Origin: Calliphora vicina
Lineage: Eukaryota; Arthropoda; Insecta; Diptera; Calliphoridae
NCBI RefSeq assembly: GCF_958450345.1
Contig: NC_088782.1
Location: 91,806,858 to 91,870,857 of the forward strand
Reading direction: 5' to 3'
Length of the DNA: 64,000 nucleotides
The translations under genes were made by a program, and so were the position numbers. The notes under the pieces were generated by a model. That model was given only the letters and a program-made list of their open reading frames with translations. It was not told the DNA's origin and did not search any database. Positions 35,024 through 46,489 of the stretch are shown one piece after another; within the stretch, counting starts at the first letter, position 1, and each line of letters begins with the position of its first letter.

Positions 35024-35579
35024 TAGGGTTATATTAATCGATTGTTCGAACAATCGACTTTTTCCTGAAAAAAGTCGAAAAGTTGAAATCGACTTTTTGG
35101 TCGGAAAAAAGTCGAACAATCGATTATGTTATCTCAAAAGTCGATAAAAGTCGAAAATAGACGATAAAATTCGAAAAAAGTCGAATAGACGATAAAAGTC
35201 GACTTTTTAGATTGTTAAAAATAATATTGCACTTGCATTTTTTGTAGTGTATGCTAATATATGTAAATAATAAATAAATAAATGTTTATAAAATAAAGCT
35301 TTTTTCTACACAAAATTCTTACAACATTCTTCTAACTATTATCGCCATGATAAATTTCATTTTTATTGCTAAACATTACAAAAGGCGCATCAATAAATGT
35401 AGAAACCATGTATTTTTTACAAGAAATGGTAAAAAGTTGAAAAAAGTCGGAAAGTCGAAAATAGTCGAAAAAAGTCGATTAACTAAAAAGTCGAAAGTTC
35501 GAAAAGTCTACTTTTTTAAAAAAACGGTAAAAGTCGAAAGGTCGAAAAGTCGACTTTTTGTTTCAGCTATAGAACCCTA
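35024..35579. mobile_element. hAT MITE with GTCGAAAA motif arrays
   Basis: It opens TAGGGTTATATTAATCGATT and closes with the inverse TAGGGTTCTATAGC. Octamers ATATGGAG (35,016-35,023) and ATCTGGAG (35,580-35,587) match at seven of eight. Both sides are packed with AAAGTCGAAAA and TTCGACTTTTT motifs. It has the same TAGGGT end type as the elements at 10,563, 12,871 and 49,280 but a different subterminal word. The interior is non-coding. Confidence 0.85.
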
Positions 35580-35589
35580 ATCTGGAGTA

Positions 35590-36305
35590 CTATAATTCTG
35601 TGGTCATAAGCAATAACCACCTAAGTCGACTTAAGAAAGATTTGAGTTATATATGCTACATTATTCTCTTCATAGAACTGTATGTATACGTGAAATCCCT
35701 GCCTTCCTAACTTTCTTATTTAAAAAGTTATTAATTAGAAACATATTGGCTTAAGTCCTAAGGAAGACTATCGCATTTACAAAAAGCGCCAAAATATACT
35801 TAAGAAAACATTCAATTATATTTTATTTTGTTTAAATAACTTATAATGACTTTAGTTGTTATTGTTATTTTTCACAAAATAAATTTTCATAAATAAGAGC
35901 CAAACTAAGGATAAGCGATTATTGCAAATTGGCTTAATTACTTGACACGTCAATATTTAAATATGTATTAACAGCTTAACTCAACATATGCCAAGCAACA
36001 ATCAAAACACTTATTTTCAACAAACTCCTAATCAGACATTAGCATTTTCAATTTAGTATTTCTGAGTTGCATTAAGCGATGATATTTGTTTTTATTAAAT
36101 ATTTCTCTAATAAATAAAGCTTTTGTCATAATTTTTCATTTTAGCATTGTGGGGGTAAGAATTTTTGATTCTGCATTCTACTTTTTCTAATGCAATCTTT
36201 TATTTTTTTCAGAATCGCTTTTATAACTATAAATTGCTTTTTCTCAAAAACATGTTTTTTGAATTAGGCGGTTATTGCTTGTGACCACAGAATTGTAAAG
36301 TATTT
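35590..36305. mobile_element. TIR element with AATTCTGTGGTCA ends
   Basis: AATTCTGTGGTCATAAGCAATAACC near 35,596 is inverted near 36,272-36,296 with two or three mismatches. The terminal repeats are about 40 bases. The interior is AT-rich and non-coding. The exact ends and duplication are not resolved because the flanks TACTATA and TAAAGTA are themselves similar. Confidence 0.6.
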
Positions 36306-36781
36306 AAACTTTTTACGAATCAATTTCTAACTGTACGGAGTTTAGCTGAAAATTAGCGGAATTGGATTAGAGGTCGTGACATCACCCATACAATATAAAT
36401 AGTTATTTCGAATATCTGGAGAATTATAATAGTTAAAGAAAGCTTGAAATGAGTTATTTCGTAACCAAATGAACAACTGAACACAAATGCAAATAGTTAT
36501 TTTCGAAAATCTAAAGAACGGTTTTAGTTAGAGTCTTCTAACTTTGAACTAAAAATAGACTGGATTGAAACCTTTCCACTGTAAAAGCATACGAAATTAT
36601 AGCGGACCGAACGCCTAACTAAAGAATCAAGATTTTTTGAAATCGCAGAATATTTTTTATACTTTCAATGACAGAAGCATGGTATACAATTCAAAACTAA
36701 TTATTAATTCCGGTATTAATTATATTCATTTAATTTTGTACAAAATTCTTTCATATTTTTACTACGACCGGGTTAAGCTAG

Positions 36782-37744
36782 CATTGTAGACATCAAATAA
36801 TGTACAATAGGATGGCACTTATACACAAATAATGAAAACAACAAATATTTTGTATTCCTTTTTAAGCAACAATATCTTAACTCATAAATTTTTATATTTA
36901 TGGAATATAAATTAGGTCAAAAACTATTTAGTAGAGAACAAATTAATATGAAATATGTGTATCAAAATGTAGCCCCATAATAAAATTTTTAGTTCGCAAT
37001 GTCCGAATTATCAATATAATTTACCCGTCCACAAGATGTTAATATAAGAGAACTAAAAAAATATACACTTATATTAATTGAGCCTTAATAAAACAGTCAT
37101 TGCAAGTTGTGCAATCTCTGCCTTCAGGTTATGTCTTTTTTTGCTGTGAAATTAGTTTCAGCCTAATACTTTTATATGATTGTTTGTTGATTGTTAGATT
37201 TACAAGGATTTTCAGTCATATATTGTATGGTAATAGAGAATATGAGTGCAGCAACTGGTTGAAAAATTGTTTTTAATATTAGAAAAGAAAAACTTTGAAA
37301 CGCAATAAAGTTAAAGTTTTTTTTCAACTAAATAAATAAAATATGTAAATTAATATCTGAAATTAGATATTTTAAATTATAATTTATGCTTACAAAAATA
37401 AATCAATAAACATACAATTGAAAACAAAATAGATTTTTCCTATCTGGGTTACGGACATCGTTAGATAATTTAGTTTATGAATTTAAAACCGTGCAAATCA
37501 AAATCAGTATCAACCCCGCATTAACCAATCTAGCACATCGGATACCACGAGTATCTAAAACTAACTGACAACATCGGATAATTGTAACCAGTGCTAGAAA
37601 TCGATTAAAAGTTTTAAAATTAGATTAAGAGGTAAGGACAGGCATGGATTCACGGGAAGGGGTTGATAAAAGGTATTCCATTAAGCGCTTCAAGTCTTTA
37701 AAATTAAATAAAACAAAGTATGTGTGAGATATTATTGGTATTTT
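36782..37744. other. AT-rich unassigned DNA
   Basis: I see no gene, element ends or recognisable repeat in this interval. Confidence 0.4.
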
Positions 37745-38095
37745 TTATTTAAATGTCTGCCGAAGCTACGCAGGGACGAAATATCCAAATCAAGCTGAAT
37801 TTGACCGATGACATGGCTTTGAGTGACGCTGTGGTTTGTAGCTTAATCGCAAAGACCTGCCACTTAAGAAAACCCCACAAGAAAACCTCTAACGGGTTCA
37901 AATCGCCCGATCCCGGTGGCCAGTTCACTTTAACTCCACGTGAGATGACCATGCCCTCAAATCGCTATTGCAGAATGTCCAATGTACCATGAGGTGTGAG
38001 CCATGTAGCACTGTCCTGTTCAAGGCAAAAAAAGTTGATTATCGTGGACCTATTGCACTCGCCATTGTTTGTTGGCGTACCCATTCATCAAGCCC
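37745..38095 (-). pseudogene. mariner-type transposase fragment
   Basis: On the minus strand the translation reads EQDSATWLTPHGTLDILQ, a stop, then GMVISRGVKVNWPPGSGDL and NPLEVFLWGFLKWQVFA. This follows the insect mariner-like pattern FQQDGAT...HT, VISR..DVNWPPRS.DL.PLD.FLWG.LK..VYA. The second catalytic Asp is kept in QDSAT. In the place of the third acidic residue (PLD/PLE in this family) a Glu in NPLEVF is present. It belongs to the same broad family as 31,922-32,180. Upstream sequence has stops, so it is dead. Confidence 0.75.
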
Positions 38096-38097
38096 GG

Positions 38098-38412
38098 CTA
38101 TATAATACCCTACACTAAGTAAAAGAGAAAAAACATTTTTCATTTAAAATTTCAATAATTTATATTTTTGAGTGATTTTCGGAAGTGGGCCTTATATGGG
38201 AACTATGACCAATTATGCACCGATCACCATGAAATTAGGTCGTGTGATTTATGTCAATATTAAATGTTGAATTTTGTGAGTATACCAACATTTTTAAGAA
38301 AATGATTACTAGTCGATCGGTATACTTTAAGGTGGGTTAGACTAATATTTTTGGGCGTTACAAACATCTGCACAAACGCATAATACCCTCCCCACTATGG
38401 TGATCCAAGAAT
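38098..38412 (+). repeat. Fly intergenic repeat, copy 2
   Basis: It contains GGCCTTATATGGGAACTATG, AGTCGATCGGTATACTTTAA, GGGCGTTACAAACATCTGCA and CATAATACCCTCCCCACTAT. This is the clearest example of the block also present at 12.66-14.11 and 57.56-57.85 kb. The terminal TAATACCCT/AGGGTATTA-like context and high copy in flies are recalled, not searched. Confidence 0.65.
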
Positions 38413-39932
38413 AGTTATAAAGAGTTGTATATTTGAACCGAAGTGTAACAAGTAGTTCGACTCTCAATTTTATAAAATTACTCTCTAACATATACGGGTA
38501 CCCCGTGAAGTCAACACCCTTGTGAAAAATATAAACAAGTAAAATTACTTCAAATTTTAACTTTAAATTTACGATAAAATCATATGTTTTTACATGTTAT
38601 TGTACTGACACACATTTGGGGGAATATAAAAATTTTGCATCGTTCAATTTTTATGTAAGAAAAGGTAAGCAAAAATTAAAAAAAATTATAAGTTCGTATT
38701 TCAAAATTGAATTTGTAATGCTTTTAATAAAAAAACCATCGAACAAATTGGCAATGTTGCTTTAAGAAACATTTAGGAAATTTAATAAGCTTTATTTTTT
38801 GTAAAAAGGCATTTTGCCTAAATAAACGAAACTGAGAGATCACTTCCCGTTCAACAATATTTAAGTGTTATACACCAAAATTCTTAGTTTTTAGAGTAGG
38901 TTAAGAAAATCGAAGTGCACGAAGGAATTTTTTAAAAGAAGTGTAAAAATTGGGACGGTCTAATACATACCAGTTTCAGCAATATTCAAATAATATTTTT
39001 AATTCATTATTTGTACGAATAATCGAGGAAATTTAAAAAAATGAATCGCTCACTCGGATAATAAAATAATGATAAACTTTTATTAAAATCGAATGCATAT
39101 GTACAATGTACATTGTACATATATCTATTTACGAATTTGCAATACACACATTGAATTACTGTTTTAACAGCAAAACGTTTTTTAAATAATCTGTAAAATT
39201 TTAATTGAATTCAATTTGGAAGCCAAACATTCTGCTATGTTAATTAAATTCAAAGTGCAATTTTTAATTAATTAGATTACAAAAAGTAAATATTTAGCTT
39301 TGATCGCCAAAAAATTTATAATTTAAATTTTAAGAATAAAAGTGTGTATGTAATACTAAACAGTAAAAAAATATGGTTAGGGATGGTAAAAAAATAAAAC
39401 TAAATTTGTTTGTATATATAAAATGATATAGAATTCATTAATAACCAAAAATAACATTAATAATATTCCATTTTTTTTTATTTAGGATCTTCGGAAGACA
39501 AAATTTCAATAATTTTAATTAAATGTTAAAAAAATAATTATAATTGCTCAAAATCTGCAAATATTTTTTTTAATATAATATTTTGTATTTGGGGAATACG
39601 TGAAATTTAATGATGATGAAAATAATTTTTTGTAACAAGTTATTAAGGGATAAAGATCTCATAAAAAATATAATGTTTACATTTAAATGTCTTTATGGAA
39701 ATGAATTTACTTATTTTTTCCAAATATTGCTACTTTGACTTAGAACTTGAATCTCCCAAGCTCTATAATTTTTGTCCGTAATCTAAAAACTTGCCTTGGA
39801 TAAAATCCAATAAATTTAAAATAACGATAGAATAACCTAGCAATCCAAATAAATATAAAATTAAAAAAAATACTTAAAATATGAATTCAACATTCATATG
39901 TATGTATTTAACAAATTAAATTGCCTCGAAAT
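38413..39932. other. AT-rich unassigned DNA
   Basis: No gene or element was recognised. A short palindromic run CATATGTACAATGTACATTG lies near 39,098. The stretch ends at the target duplication of the next retrotransposon. Confidence 0.4.
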
Positions 39933-39947
39933 TCACCAATTTCAAAT

Positions 39948-41423
39948 TTGAGATTTCAGTGATTGATAAGGCTATTTGAACTCCAAAAAATCACCTGGTA
40001 TTGATAAAATCAGTAACAAGATGCTCCTCGAGCTACCCCAAATTGCATTAAGAATAATCCTATTTATTTTTAATGCTATATTACGCCTTGAATATTATCC
40101 ACCAGAATGGAAGGTTTCTTTAGTTACAATGATACCTAAGCCGGGAAAAGATCACAGTAAAGTAGAATCATATAGACCCATTAGCTTATTGTCAAATATA
40201 TCAAAGCTATTCGAAAAACTGTTAATGCACAAGTTAAAGCCGATTGTGAATCATTTTGATTATATTCCGACTCATCAATTCGGATTTCGGAAAAACATAA
40301 CACCATAGAACAAACTCACAGGCTGGTAGAAATCATATCCAAGACATTTGAAGAAAAAAATATTGTTCTGCACTCTTCATCGACGTTTCGCAAGCCTTCG
40401 ACAAAGTATGGCATGAAGGATTATCGATAAAAATAAAACAATATTTACCAGTGGACACACACAAGCTTCTAGAAAGTTATTTAAGTTCATAAGTTCACCA
40501 CAGCATATTGAAGCAGGCGTACCCCAAGGATGTATACTGGGTCCCTTCCTATATTTGCTATATACTTGTGATATGCCTACAAACAGTCGAACCCACATAT
40601 CTACTTTTGCTGATGACACAGCTATACTAGCCATTCATGAAAACCCCCAAGAAGCATTTGTACTTTTACAAGACCATATACTCGACATAGAAAGGTGGTT
40701 AAAACAATGGAGAATAAAAGTAAACGAGCAAAAATGTATACATCTCACTTTTACATTGTGTAGAGGATCGTGCCTTCCAATCCTAATAAATAATCATATA
40801 ATACCCCAACAAGCTGATGTTAAATATCTAGGTCTGCATCTAGACCGACGTCTTACCTGGAAAAATCATATAGATACGAAATTTACTCAAATGAAGTTAA
40901 AATTACTACAAATTTACTTGCTAATTGGTAAAAACTCCAGATTGAGTTTAGTTTGCAAACTCTTGCTGTTCAGCTCAATAATAAAACCCATATGGTGCTA
41001 TGGAATTCAATTATGGGGCACGGCCTCAGCTTCTAATATTGAAAAAATTCAATGAATCCAAAATAAAATATTAAGAATGATAACAGCAGTGCCCTGGTAT
41101 GTGAGAAATATTAACATTCATAAGGACCTAGGTGTCTCCTTGGTGAAAAATGAAATAAAAAAACAAGCGGAGTCATATTTTAAAAAGTTAGAAGTTCACC
41201 CAAACCCACTTGCACGAACATTAATGAGAAGTAATGGCTACATCCGACTAAGAAGAAGGAATCCAACAGACCTGCGCTGATGATAGGATCTATAAATTAA
41301 ACATAATTTTTCGTCCAACTGTGGTGGGACGTAAATAAAAATTAATATTTAGATTTAAGATTTGAACAAATTATTAATAGTTCACATTATTTTGTGAAGA
41401 TACAATAAATAAAAAAAAAAAAA
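39948..41423 (+). mobile_element. Jockey-clade retrotransposon, 5'-truncated, with TSD and poly(A)
   Basis: The 15-base target duplication TCACCAATTTCAAAT flanks the element at 39,933-39,947 and 41,424-41,438. The 3' end has AATAAA-type signals and an A tract at about 41,411-41,423. The 5' end is truncated inside the reverse transcriptase, typical of incomplete target-primed reverse transcription. At 1476 bases it contains about the last two-fifths of an ORF2. Confidence 0.93.
39976..41280 (+). pseudogene. Jockey reverse transcriptase, frameshifted
   Basis: The order of RT motifs is visible across frames: KKSPGIDKISNKML, MIPKPGKDHSKVESYRPISL, FGFRKN, then out of frame FIDVSQAFDKVWHEGL (motif A), EAGVPQGCILGPFLY (motif B), FADDTAIL at 40,606 (motif C, catalytic DD) and YLGLHLDRRLTWKNH. 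The C-terminal portion runs from KPIWCYGIQLWG to NPLARTLMRSNGYIRLRRRN. There are frameshifts near 39,970, 40,290 and 40,370, a stop in LSS*, and a TGA at 41,053. Catalytic motifs are retained but no continuous frame exists. Confidence 0.9.
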
Positions 41424-41439
41424 TCACCAATTTCAAATC

Positions 41440-42001
41440 GAACCCCACGGTAACCCATATATGTTTAGTTTACAGACTTTCTAGCTTACGTTCAATATTA
41501 TCGAGCCTGCTGGTACGGTTTTCTGATGACGAGGAAATCGTGTGGAGTTCTGTATCTGAAATCGCAAATTTTATCTGCCATGGTGGTCAATTTCTCTAAA
41601 CTGATAAAATTGCTTTCATTTTCATATCATCCGACTTAACAAATCTGATGGCTTTCTGTCTGACAATTCGACTTCTGTCAAAAGTTTCTTGAGACGCTAT
41701 TCTTCAGAGTCTGAAATTGAACTGATGAGTTTTTTTCATGTCTTGCACTTTCTCGAGGATATTGCTCTCTATTGATGCCACAATTGTGTGCAATTTCGTT
41801 GCGTCCTGAGTAACACAAGTCATTATAAACTGCGATTCCATTTTTTTAAACCAAAGCAATGAATCTGAACGACAAAATAGTGGTGCTTTAACAGCGAATC
41901 TAGAAATTTCCATATGAGGAGAATTAGATGGTAGAAATGAAAAATCGTTTTCTGAAGTTGACATCCTTATAACTTAAAATCTTTAAAATTCGGGGTCACC
42001 A
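41440..42001 (-). pseudogene. Ty3/gypsy Gag remnant with tRNA-Trp-like primer site
   Basis: The minus-strand frame from 41,964 reads MEISRFAVKAPLFCRSDSLL, WFKKMESQFIM and TKLHTIVASIESNILEKVQD, matching the N-terminal Gag of arthropod Ty3/gypsy elements (WF...E.QF...T...K...V...L). After a stop it continues in another frame with LTEVELSDRKPSDLL and TTMADKI. Just upstream, 41,989-42,001 reads TTCGGGGTCACCA, matching the tRNA-Trp 3' end (GGGGTCACCA), the primer used by the CsRn1 group. The long terminal repeat would lie to the right but was not delimited. Pol is absent. Confidence 0.65.
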
Positions 42002-42127
42002 ATTGGTTGGCACGTATTTAGTTTTTTAATAAAAAGACCAACAATATATTTTATATTTTATAAAAATGATTCGTTATTAATTAAAATTCAAAAAATGGTT
42101 GAACAAATATTTTTTCATTTGTTATTA

Positions 42128-42639
42128 TCCCAGCAAAAACTTCGCTTACAAAGCTACAATGTCTTTTTAATAATGTATTTTTTAATAACTTACTTTTTAA
42201 GCAGTAAAGTCTAAAAAAACAAAATAAACAAACAAAACAAAAAAACTGTTACTTTTTTCCATTTGCCCATTTTTTTTATTGCATGTTTATTTTTAGAAAA
42301 ACAGAAAAGAATATTGCATTACTGTGTGAAAACCATTATTTGACGCACAATGAAATAACTAAGCAGTGGTGTAGTGAGTACAACAACAGACTAGCAAATG
42401 GATGGTTGGTGGTTCGACTCGTGGCTGCGACTTATTTTTTTTTTATTTCTTGTTTGCAAATACAAAATTCTATAAATAACTCTACTAACAAAACAACTTA
42501 TTTCCGGCCAAAATATAAAGGATTACTTTTGGGACATCGCGAACAAAAATAATGACTTCTTTCAGTAGAAAAATAAGTAGTCGAATCGTCAAATTCCCCT
42601 TATTTTTCGGCTTATTTGTAAGTAAAGTTTTTGCTGGGA
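42128..42639. mobile_element. TA-flanked MITE with TCCCAGCAAAAACTT ends
   Basis: The ends TCCCAGCAAAAACTTCGCTT and inverted TCCCAGCAAAAACTTTACTT are both flanked by TA (42,126-42,127, 42,640-42,641), as for Tc1/mariner-group elements. The 512-base interior contains a tRNA-like stretch and no transposase. It inserted next to the gypsy relic. Confidence 0.8.
42360..42431 (+). other. tRNA-like Pol III A and B boxes inside the MITE
   Basis: TGGTGTAGTGAG (42,367-42,378) resembles an A box and GGTTCGACTCG (42,411-42,421) is a near-perfect B box. Their starts are 44 bases apart, the same spacing as in a tRNA gene. Only part of the acceptor stem (GCAG with CTGC) and no T stem can pair, so it is not a functional tRNA. 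It may be a SINE head or decayed tRNA sequence picked up by the MITE. Confidence 0.4.
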
Positions 42640-42795
42640 TATAAAAGCAAAGTAAAAGTGATTAATTTTAAAAAAAGTTTTATTTGTTACATTTTTTGTG
42701 TGATACGTATTTTTTTGTAAAGTGTTTGTTTTAGAGGTACCATATATGTACAAATTTTAAAATTAGCGCTTTTAATCATCATTTAACATTTAATA

Positions 42796-43403
42796 TACCT
42801 CAGTCCGATTATGTTACATACCTTGGTATTCACTTAGATAGAAGACTTACGCGCCGTCATATAGAAACGAAGAGACTTCACATGAAGTTAAAAGCATCTA
42901 GCCTTCACTGGTTAATAAGTGACCAATCAAAGTTAAGCCTGGACTATAAAGTCACCCTGTATAAAATCATTTTAAAACCAATTTGGACATATGGAATCCA
43001 ATTGTGGGGAATGGTCAGTAATTCCAGTATTGAGCTTATACAGAGGTCCCAGTCAAAAATTCTTAGGACCATGACGGGTGCACCATGGTACATAAGAAAT
43101 GAAATCATCCACAGGGACTTGGAAGTGCCACTAGTAAAGGATGAGTTTAAGAAAGTCCGCGATAAATATATACTGAAACAGCAATCCCACCTAAATCCGC
43201 TTGCTCGGCTTCTCGCACAGAGTCAAACCAGATCAAGGCTTTGTAGAGGAGATCTACCACCCCGCTAAGATGAGGTCCATGCATCAAGCAATGCTCTCTT
43301 TAGAGAGCAATTAGTTTTAATTTTAGCTATAAGATTTAAACACTTATTGTTAGGCCTAATGATATAGGCAGATTCAATAAATAAATAAAAATGTTAAAAA
43401 AAA
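42796..43403 (+). mobile_element. Jockey-clade retrotransposon, short 3' copy with TSD
   Basis: The 11-base duplication AACATTTAATA flanks it at 42,785-42,795 and 43,404-43,414. Inside, 42,798-43,268 is one open frame (PQSDYVTYLGIHLDRRLTRR ... LARLLAQSQTRSRLCRGD, ending PPR*), the C-terminal 156 residues of ORF2. A 3' UTR and A tract follow. It is the same family as 2,907-4,665. The unbroken frame suggests a younger copy, although it lacks the catalytic RT. Confidence 0.92.
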
Positions 43404-43414
43404 AACATTTAATA

Positions 43415-44528
43415 GAATCGTAGACAATATTCTTAATTTCTTGAAATTCAATTTGCTTAATTCAATTTTTTAGTCATTGTATAATATTAATGCATACTTG
43501 TTAAAATTAATCCACATTACACATACGCCAATATGACTTCTTATAATTAATCGATAATACTCATACGCCACTATGACCAATGCTAAAAATACACAATTTA
43601 TTTTTTAAAATTATCATTATTATTAATAAAAATAATTTAAAAAAAAAATTGAGAGCCAAACGGATTTATCACAAACTTATTAAAATTCAAAACTTTCAAA
43701 ATTGATATTTTTCGTATTGATTATATATGTATATTATGAATTATAAAAAGGAAAAGTAAGAAACAATTAAAAACTCTTTGCTGTAAAATTTATAAAATTC
43801 AATTTACGTCAGTTTAACATGTAAGCGAATGTCAATATTTGAATATAACCTTTAAAATACATGTCACAACATTTGTGCAGACATTAATTTATATTAGAAT
43901 AAAAAAATATACGCTTCATGATGATCTTATGGTTTTTATGTAAAAACGTGTTCATGCATGTAGATTCAAGTTAATATTTGCTTTGATAAAAAAGTAACAG
44001 CAACAGATTTTTTTTTCGTAAAAAAATCTGTTGAAGTTATTTTTATTTAGATGATATAACAATGTTTTTACCCTACAGTATTCATTCACATATGGATTAT
44101 TGTGGTTTATATACCCAGTATGCAACGTTTTAAATCCGCACTTTTTGTCAAACTTATTTCGAATTGAAATCGAAAATATGGATTCATTATGATGCTCTAT
44201 AGAATCTCCATTTTTTCAATATCGTATTTTAATATTTAATGGAAAAGCTGAATAATTTTCGATACGTACATGGTTTTCGGTTTTGCTTTTTGTTGATATA
44301 AACTTTTATTTTTTCACAAATTGACAAAAGAAGTACAAATTTAAAATATACTATGTGTGTAATTTATACTTCATTTATCTATTTCTGAAATAAATAAAAA
44401 ATAAAAGATGCCTTGAAAGAAAAGCTCAGTCAAAAGTGAGTAATTTTTGAGAAAAACTAGAATCATTTTGAAAACTGGTACATACTTATATTTTAAGTCA
44501 AGTCAATATCTCAATTAGGTTCAAAAAT
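43415..44528. other. AT-rich unassigned DNA
   Basis: No gene or element ends were recognised between the Jockey copy and the perfect inverted repeat. Confidence 0.4.
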
Positions 44529-44717
44529 ATGCCACTTTAAAACTCCGTCCTTCAAAAATATTGCACTTTTTCATACTAAAAAAATTTTATAAATTTTCTT
44601 AATGTGACTGAGTCAGAACTAATGAATTGTGTTGAATAAAATAATAAGAAAATTTATAAAATTTTTTTAGTATGAAAAAGTGCAATATTTTTGAAGGACG
44701 GAGTTTTAAAGTGGCAT
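44529..44717. repeat. Perfect 73-bp inverted repeat, 43-base spacer
   Basis: Arms 44,529-44,601 and 44,645-44,717 are exact reverse complements over 73 bases (ATGCCACTTTAAAACTCCGT at the outer edge, TAAGAAAATTTATAAAAT at the inner edge). The spacer is 44,602-44,644. No other copy was noticed in the window. A transcript would form a very stable hairpin. Confidence 0.95.
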
Positions 44718-45187
44718 TTTTTTGTAAGACCAAAAATTACCTTATCTAAACAAAAAAATAAAGATCGGAGGAAATGCGGATCAAATTGTTCCTAATATTT
44801 GCAATCCTATTAAAATTTTGATATAAATTTTAGTTTTAGAGACTCAATAAATATGTTATGTGTAATAAAATCTTTATTTATTAATGAAACTCAATGAAAT
44901 TTTGAACGTTTTTAAAGTTTCTCATTGTAAATAACAAGTTGTAAAAAAACTTGTCAAAAGGTCAAAGGGAATCCCGCAATTCCTAAATATTGGAGCAAAA
45001 ATTCCAAAAAAATTATTTTTTACAATTTTGCCTATAGGGTCCACATTTCCTTCGGGGCTGGGAAAATACTTTAGGGGTAAATAGGGTACACATGAGGGTT
45101 TCCAAAACTACTTTCCGTTTTCTGATCCCAGCTTTGGGAATTTAGAACATGTAGCCCAAAGTTAAAATTTTTATAAAAAATAGGTCA

Positions 45188-46486
45188 ATTTCCAGAGGGT
45201 GTAGGGCCGACATGTTCGAAAAATAGGACATGTTTTTTATACCAAAATGTTCTCCGTAAAGAAAATTTATAGAAAAACATAAAATTGTTATATTTTCTTA
45301 AAGAAAGTTGTTTTTTAATGAAAAAAGAGTTAAGTCACCTTTTTGTCCAAAAAACAGCAAAAATATACTATTTTTTGAATTTTTAAATTTAAATTAAATC
45401 TGAAATCTTTTGTATGTTGTTGGTAATTTAGTTGTCTAACTAACAAAAAAAAATCGATTCCATTCGGTCCAAAACTGCGCCCTATATTTTTAAAAAAGCG
45501 GACCAATTCAATTTTGAAATGCCTATAACTAGGAAATTATAAGAGATAAATAGCACACGCAAAAATATAAAATTCTTTGAAATCGGAGGAGAAACCAAAA
45601 AATGGCACGTGTTTAAAAATTTTACATGTCGAAGGTACCCTACTTTGAGCCCCCATAGCGCCGCCCCTGGAGCATTTGTAGGGCCCATTTTAATAACTTA
45701 AACTCGAATACTCCTTGGCTACGCCCAATTCAAATTTTATCCCGATCGGACCAGCCGTTTAGAAATGCCAGATTTATTTCTTAACAAAAACAATTCTTAT
45801 GACTTACAAATGTATCAACGAATACACGTAATTTTTAAGCGCATTCAGTTTTCTTTCCAATCTCGTTTAAAAATTTAAAGTGAGTCACAAATCGATAAGT
45901 TGACGAACATCACTAAAAACGTTTTTTTCAGAATAACTTCAGAATTTGAGGGTGTTTCTGAAATTTGTTGACACAATTTCTAATGTACTCGACAAGCCCT
46001 ATAAACCACCCTAGGTCGTTTTCCAAGTTTATTTTCGTAGCACCGTGTTATTAATATCGGCCAAACAAATGGTCCAGCGGTGGCGCTATGGGGGCTCAAA
46101 GTAGGGTACCTTCGACATGTAAAATTTTTAAACACGTACAATTTTTTTTGTTTCTCATCTGATTTCATAGATTTTTGAGAGCGCTCAGATAGGTTTTGAT
46201 TGCATGTGCTATTTGTTTCTTATAATTTCCATGTTATAGGCATTTCAAAATTGAAAAAATAGGTCGTACTTTTAGAAACGATCTTCAATTTAAATATTTA
46301 AAAAATAGTTGATTTTTGTGTTTTTGGGCAAAAGGGTGACTTAACTATTTTTTTATTAAACATAAATTTTCTTTAAGAACATACATATAACAATTCTAAG
46401 GTATCTTTACGGAGAACATTTTGGTATAAAAAACATATCCTATTTTTCGAATATGTCGCTCCTACGCCCTTTGGAAAGTGAATGGA
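45188..46486. repeat. Inverted pair of CAGTGGGGCAG-family segments
   Basis: The left arm (45,188-45,672, minus orientation) and right arm (46,073-46,486, plus orientation) share, in inverse order, GGTGGCGCTATGGGGGCTC-like sequence, 'GGTACCTTCGACATGTAAAA', TATAGGCATTTCAAAATTG and ATACCAAAATGTTCTCCGTA. About 400 bases separate the arms. The arms are visibly diverged. The left arm preserves GCTATTTATCTCTTATAATT, the unoccupied form of the Helitron target at 15,854/18,123. Confidence 0.8.
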
Positions 46487-46489
46487 CTA

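Larger units (their letters stand above)
34849..36781 (+). mobile_element. Helitron-like segment with two later insertions
   Basis: The 3' end TACGACCGGGTTAAGCTAG matches the Helitron terminus at 28,396 (GACCGGGTTCAGCTAG). The left part, TATAAAAATTAAAGTATGTC followed by TTGTTCC, resembles the Helitron 5' region but is cut by the palindromic element ending at 34,842. The original body has been opened by a hAT at 35,024 and a palindromic MITE at about 35,590. No coding was found. The left boundary is uncertain. Confidence 0.45.

Noticed and set aside
42360..42431. A functional tRNA gene
   Set aside because: The A and B boxes are spaced correctly, but the T stem cannot pair and only four acceptor pairs form.
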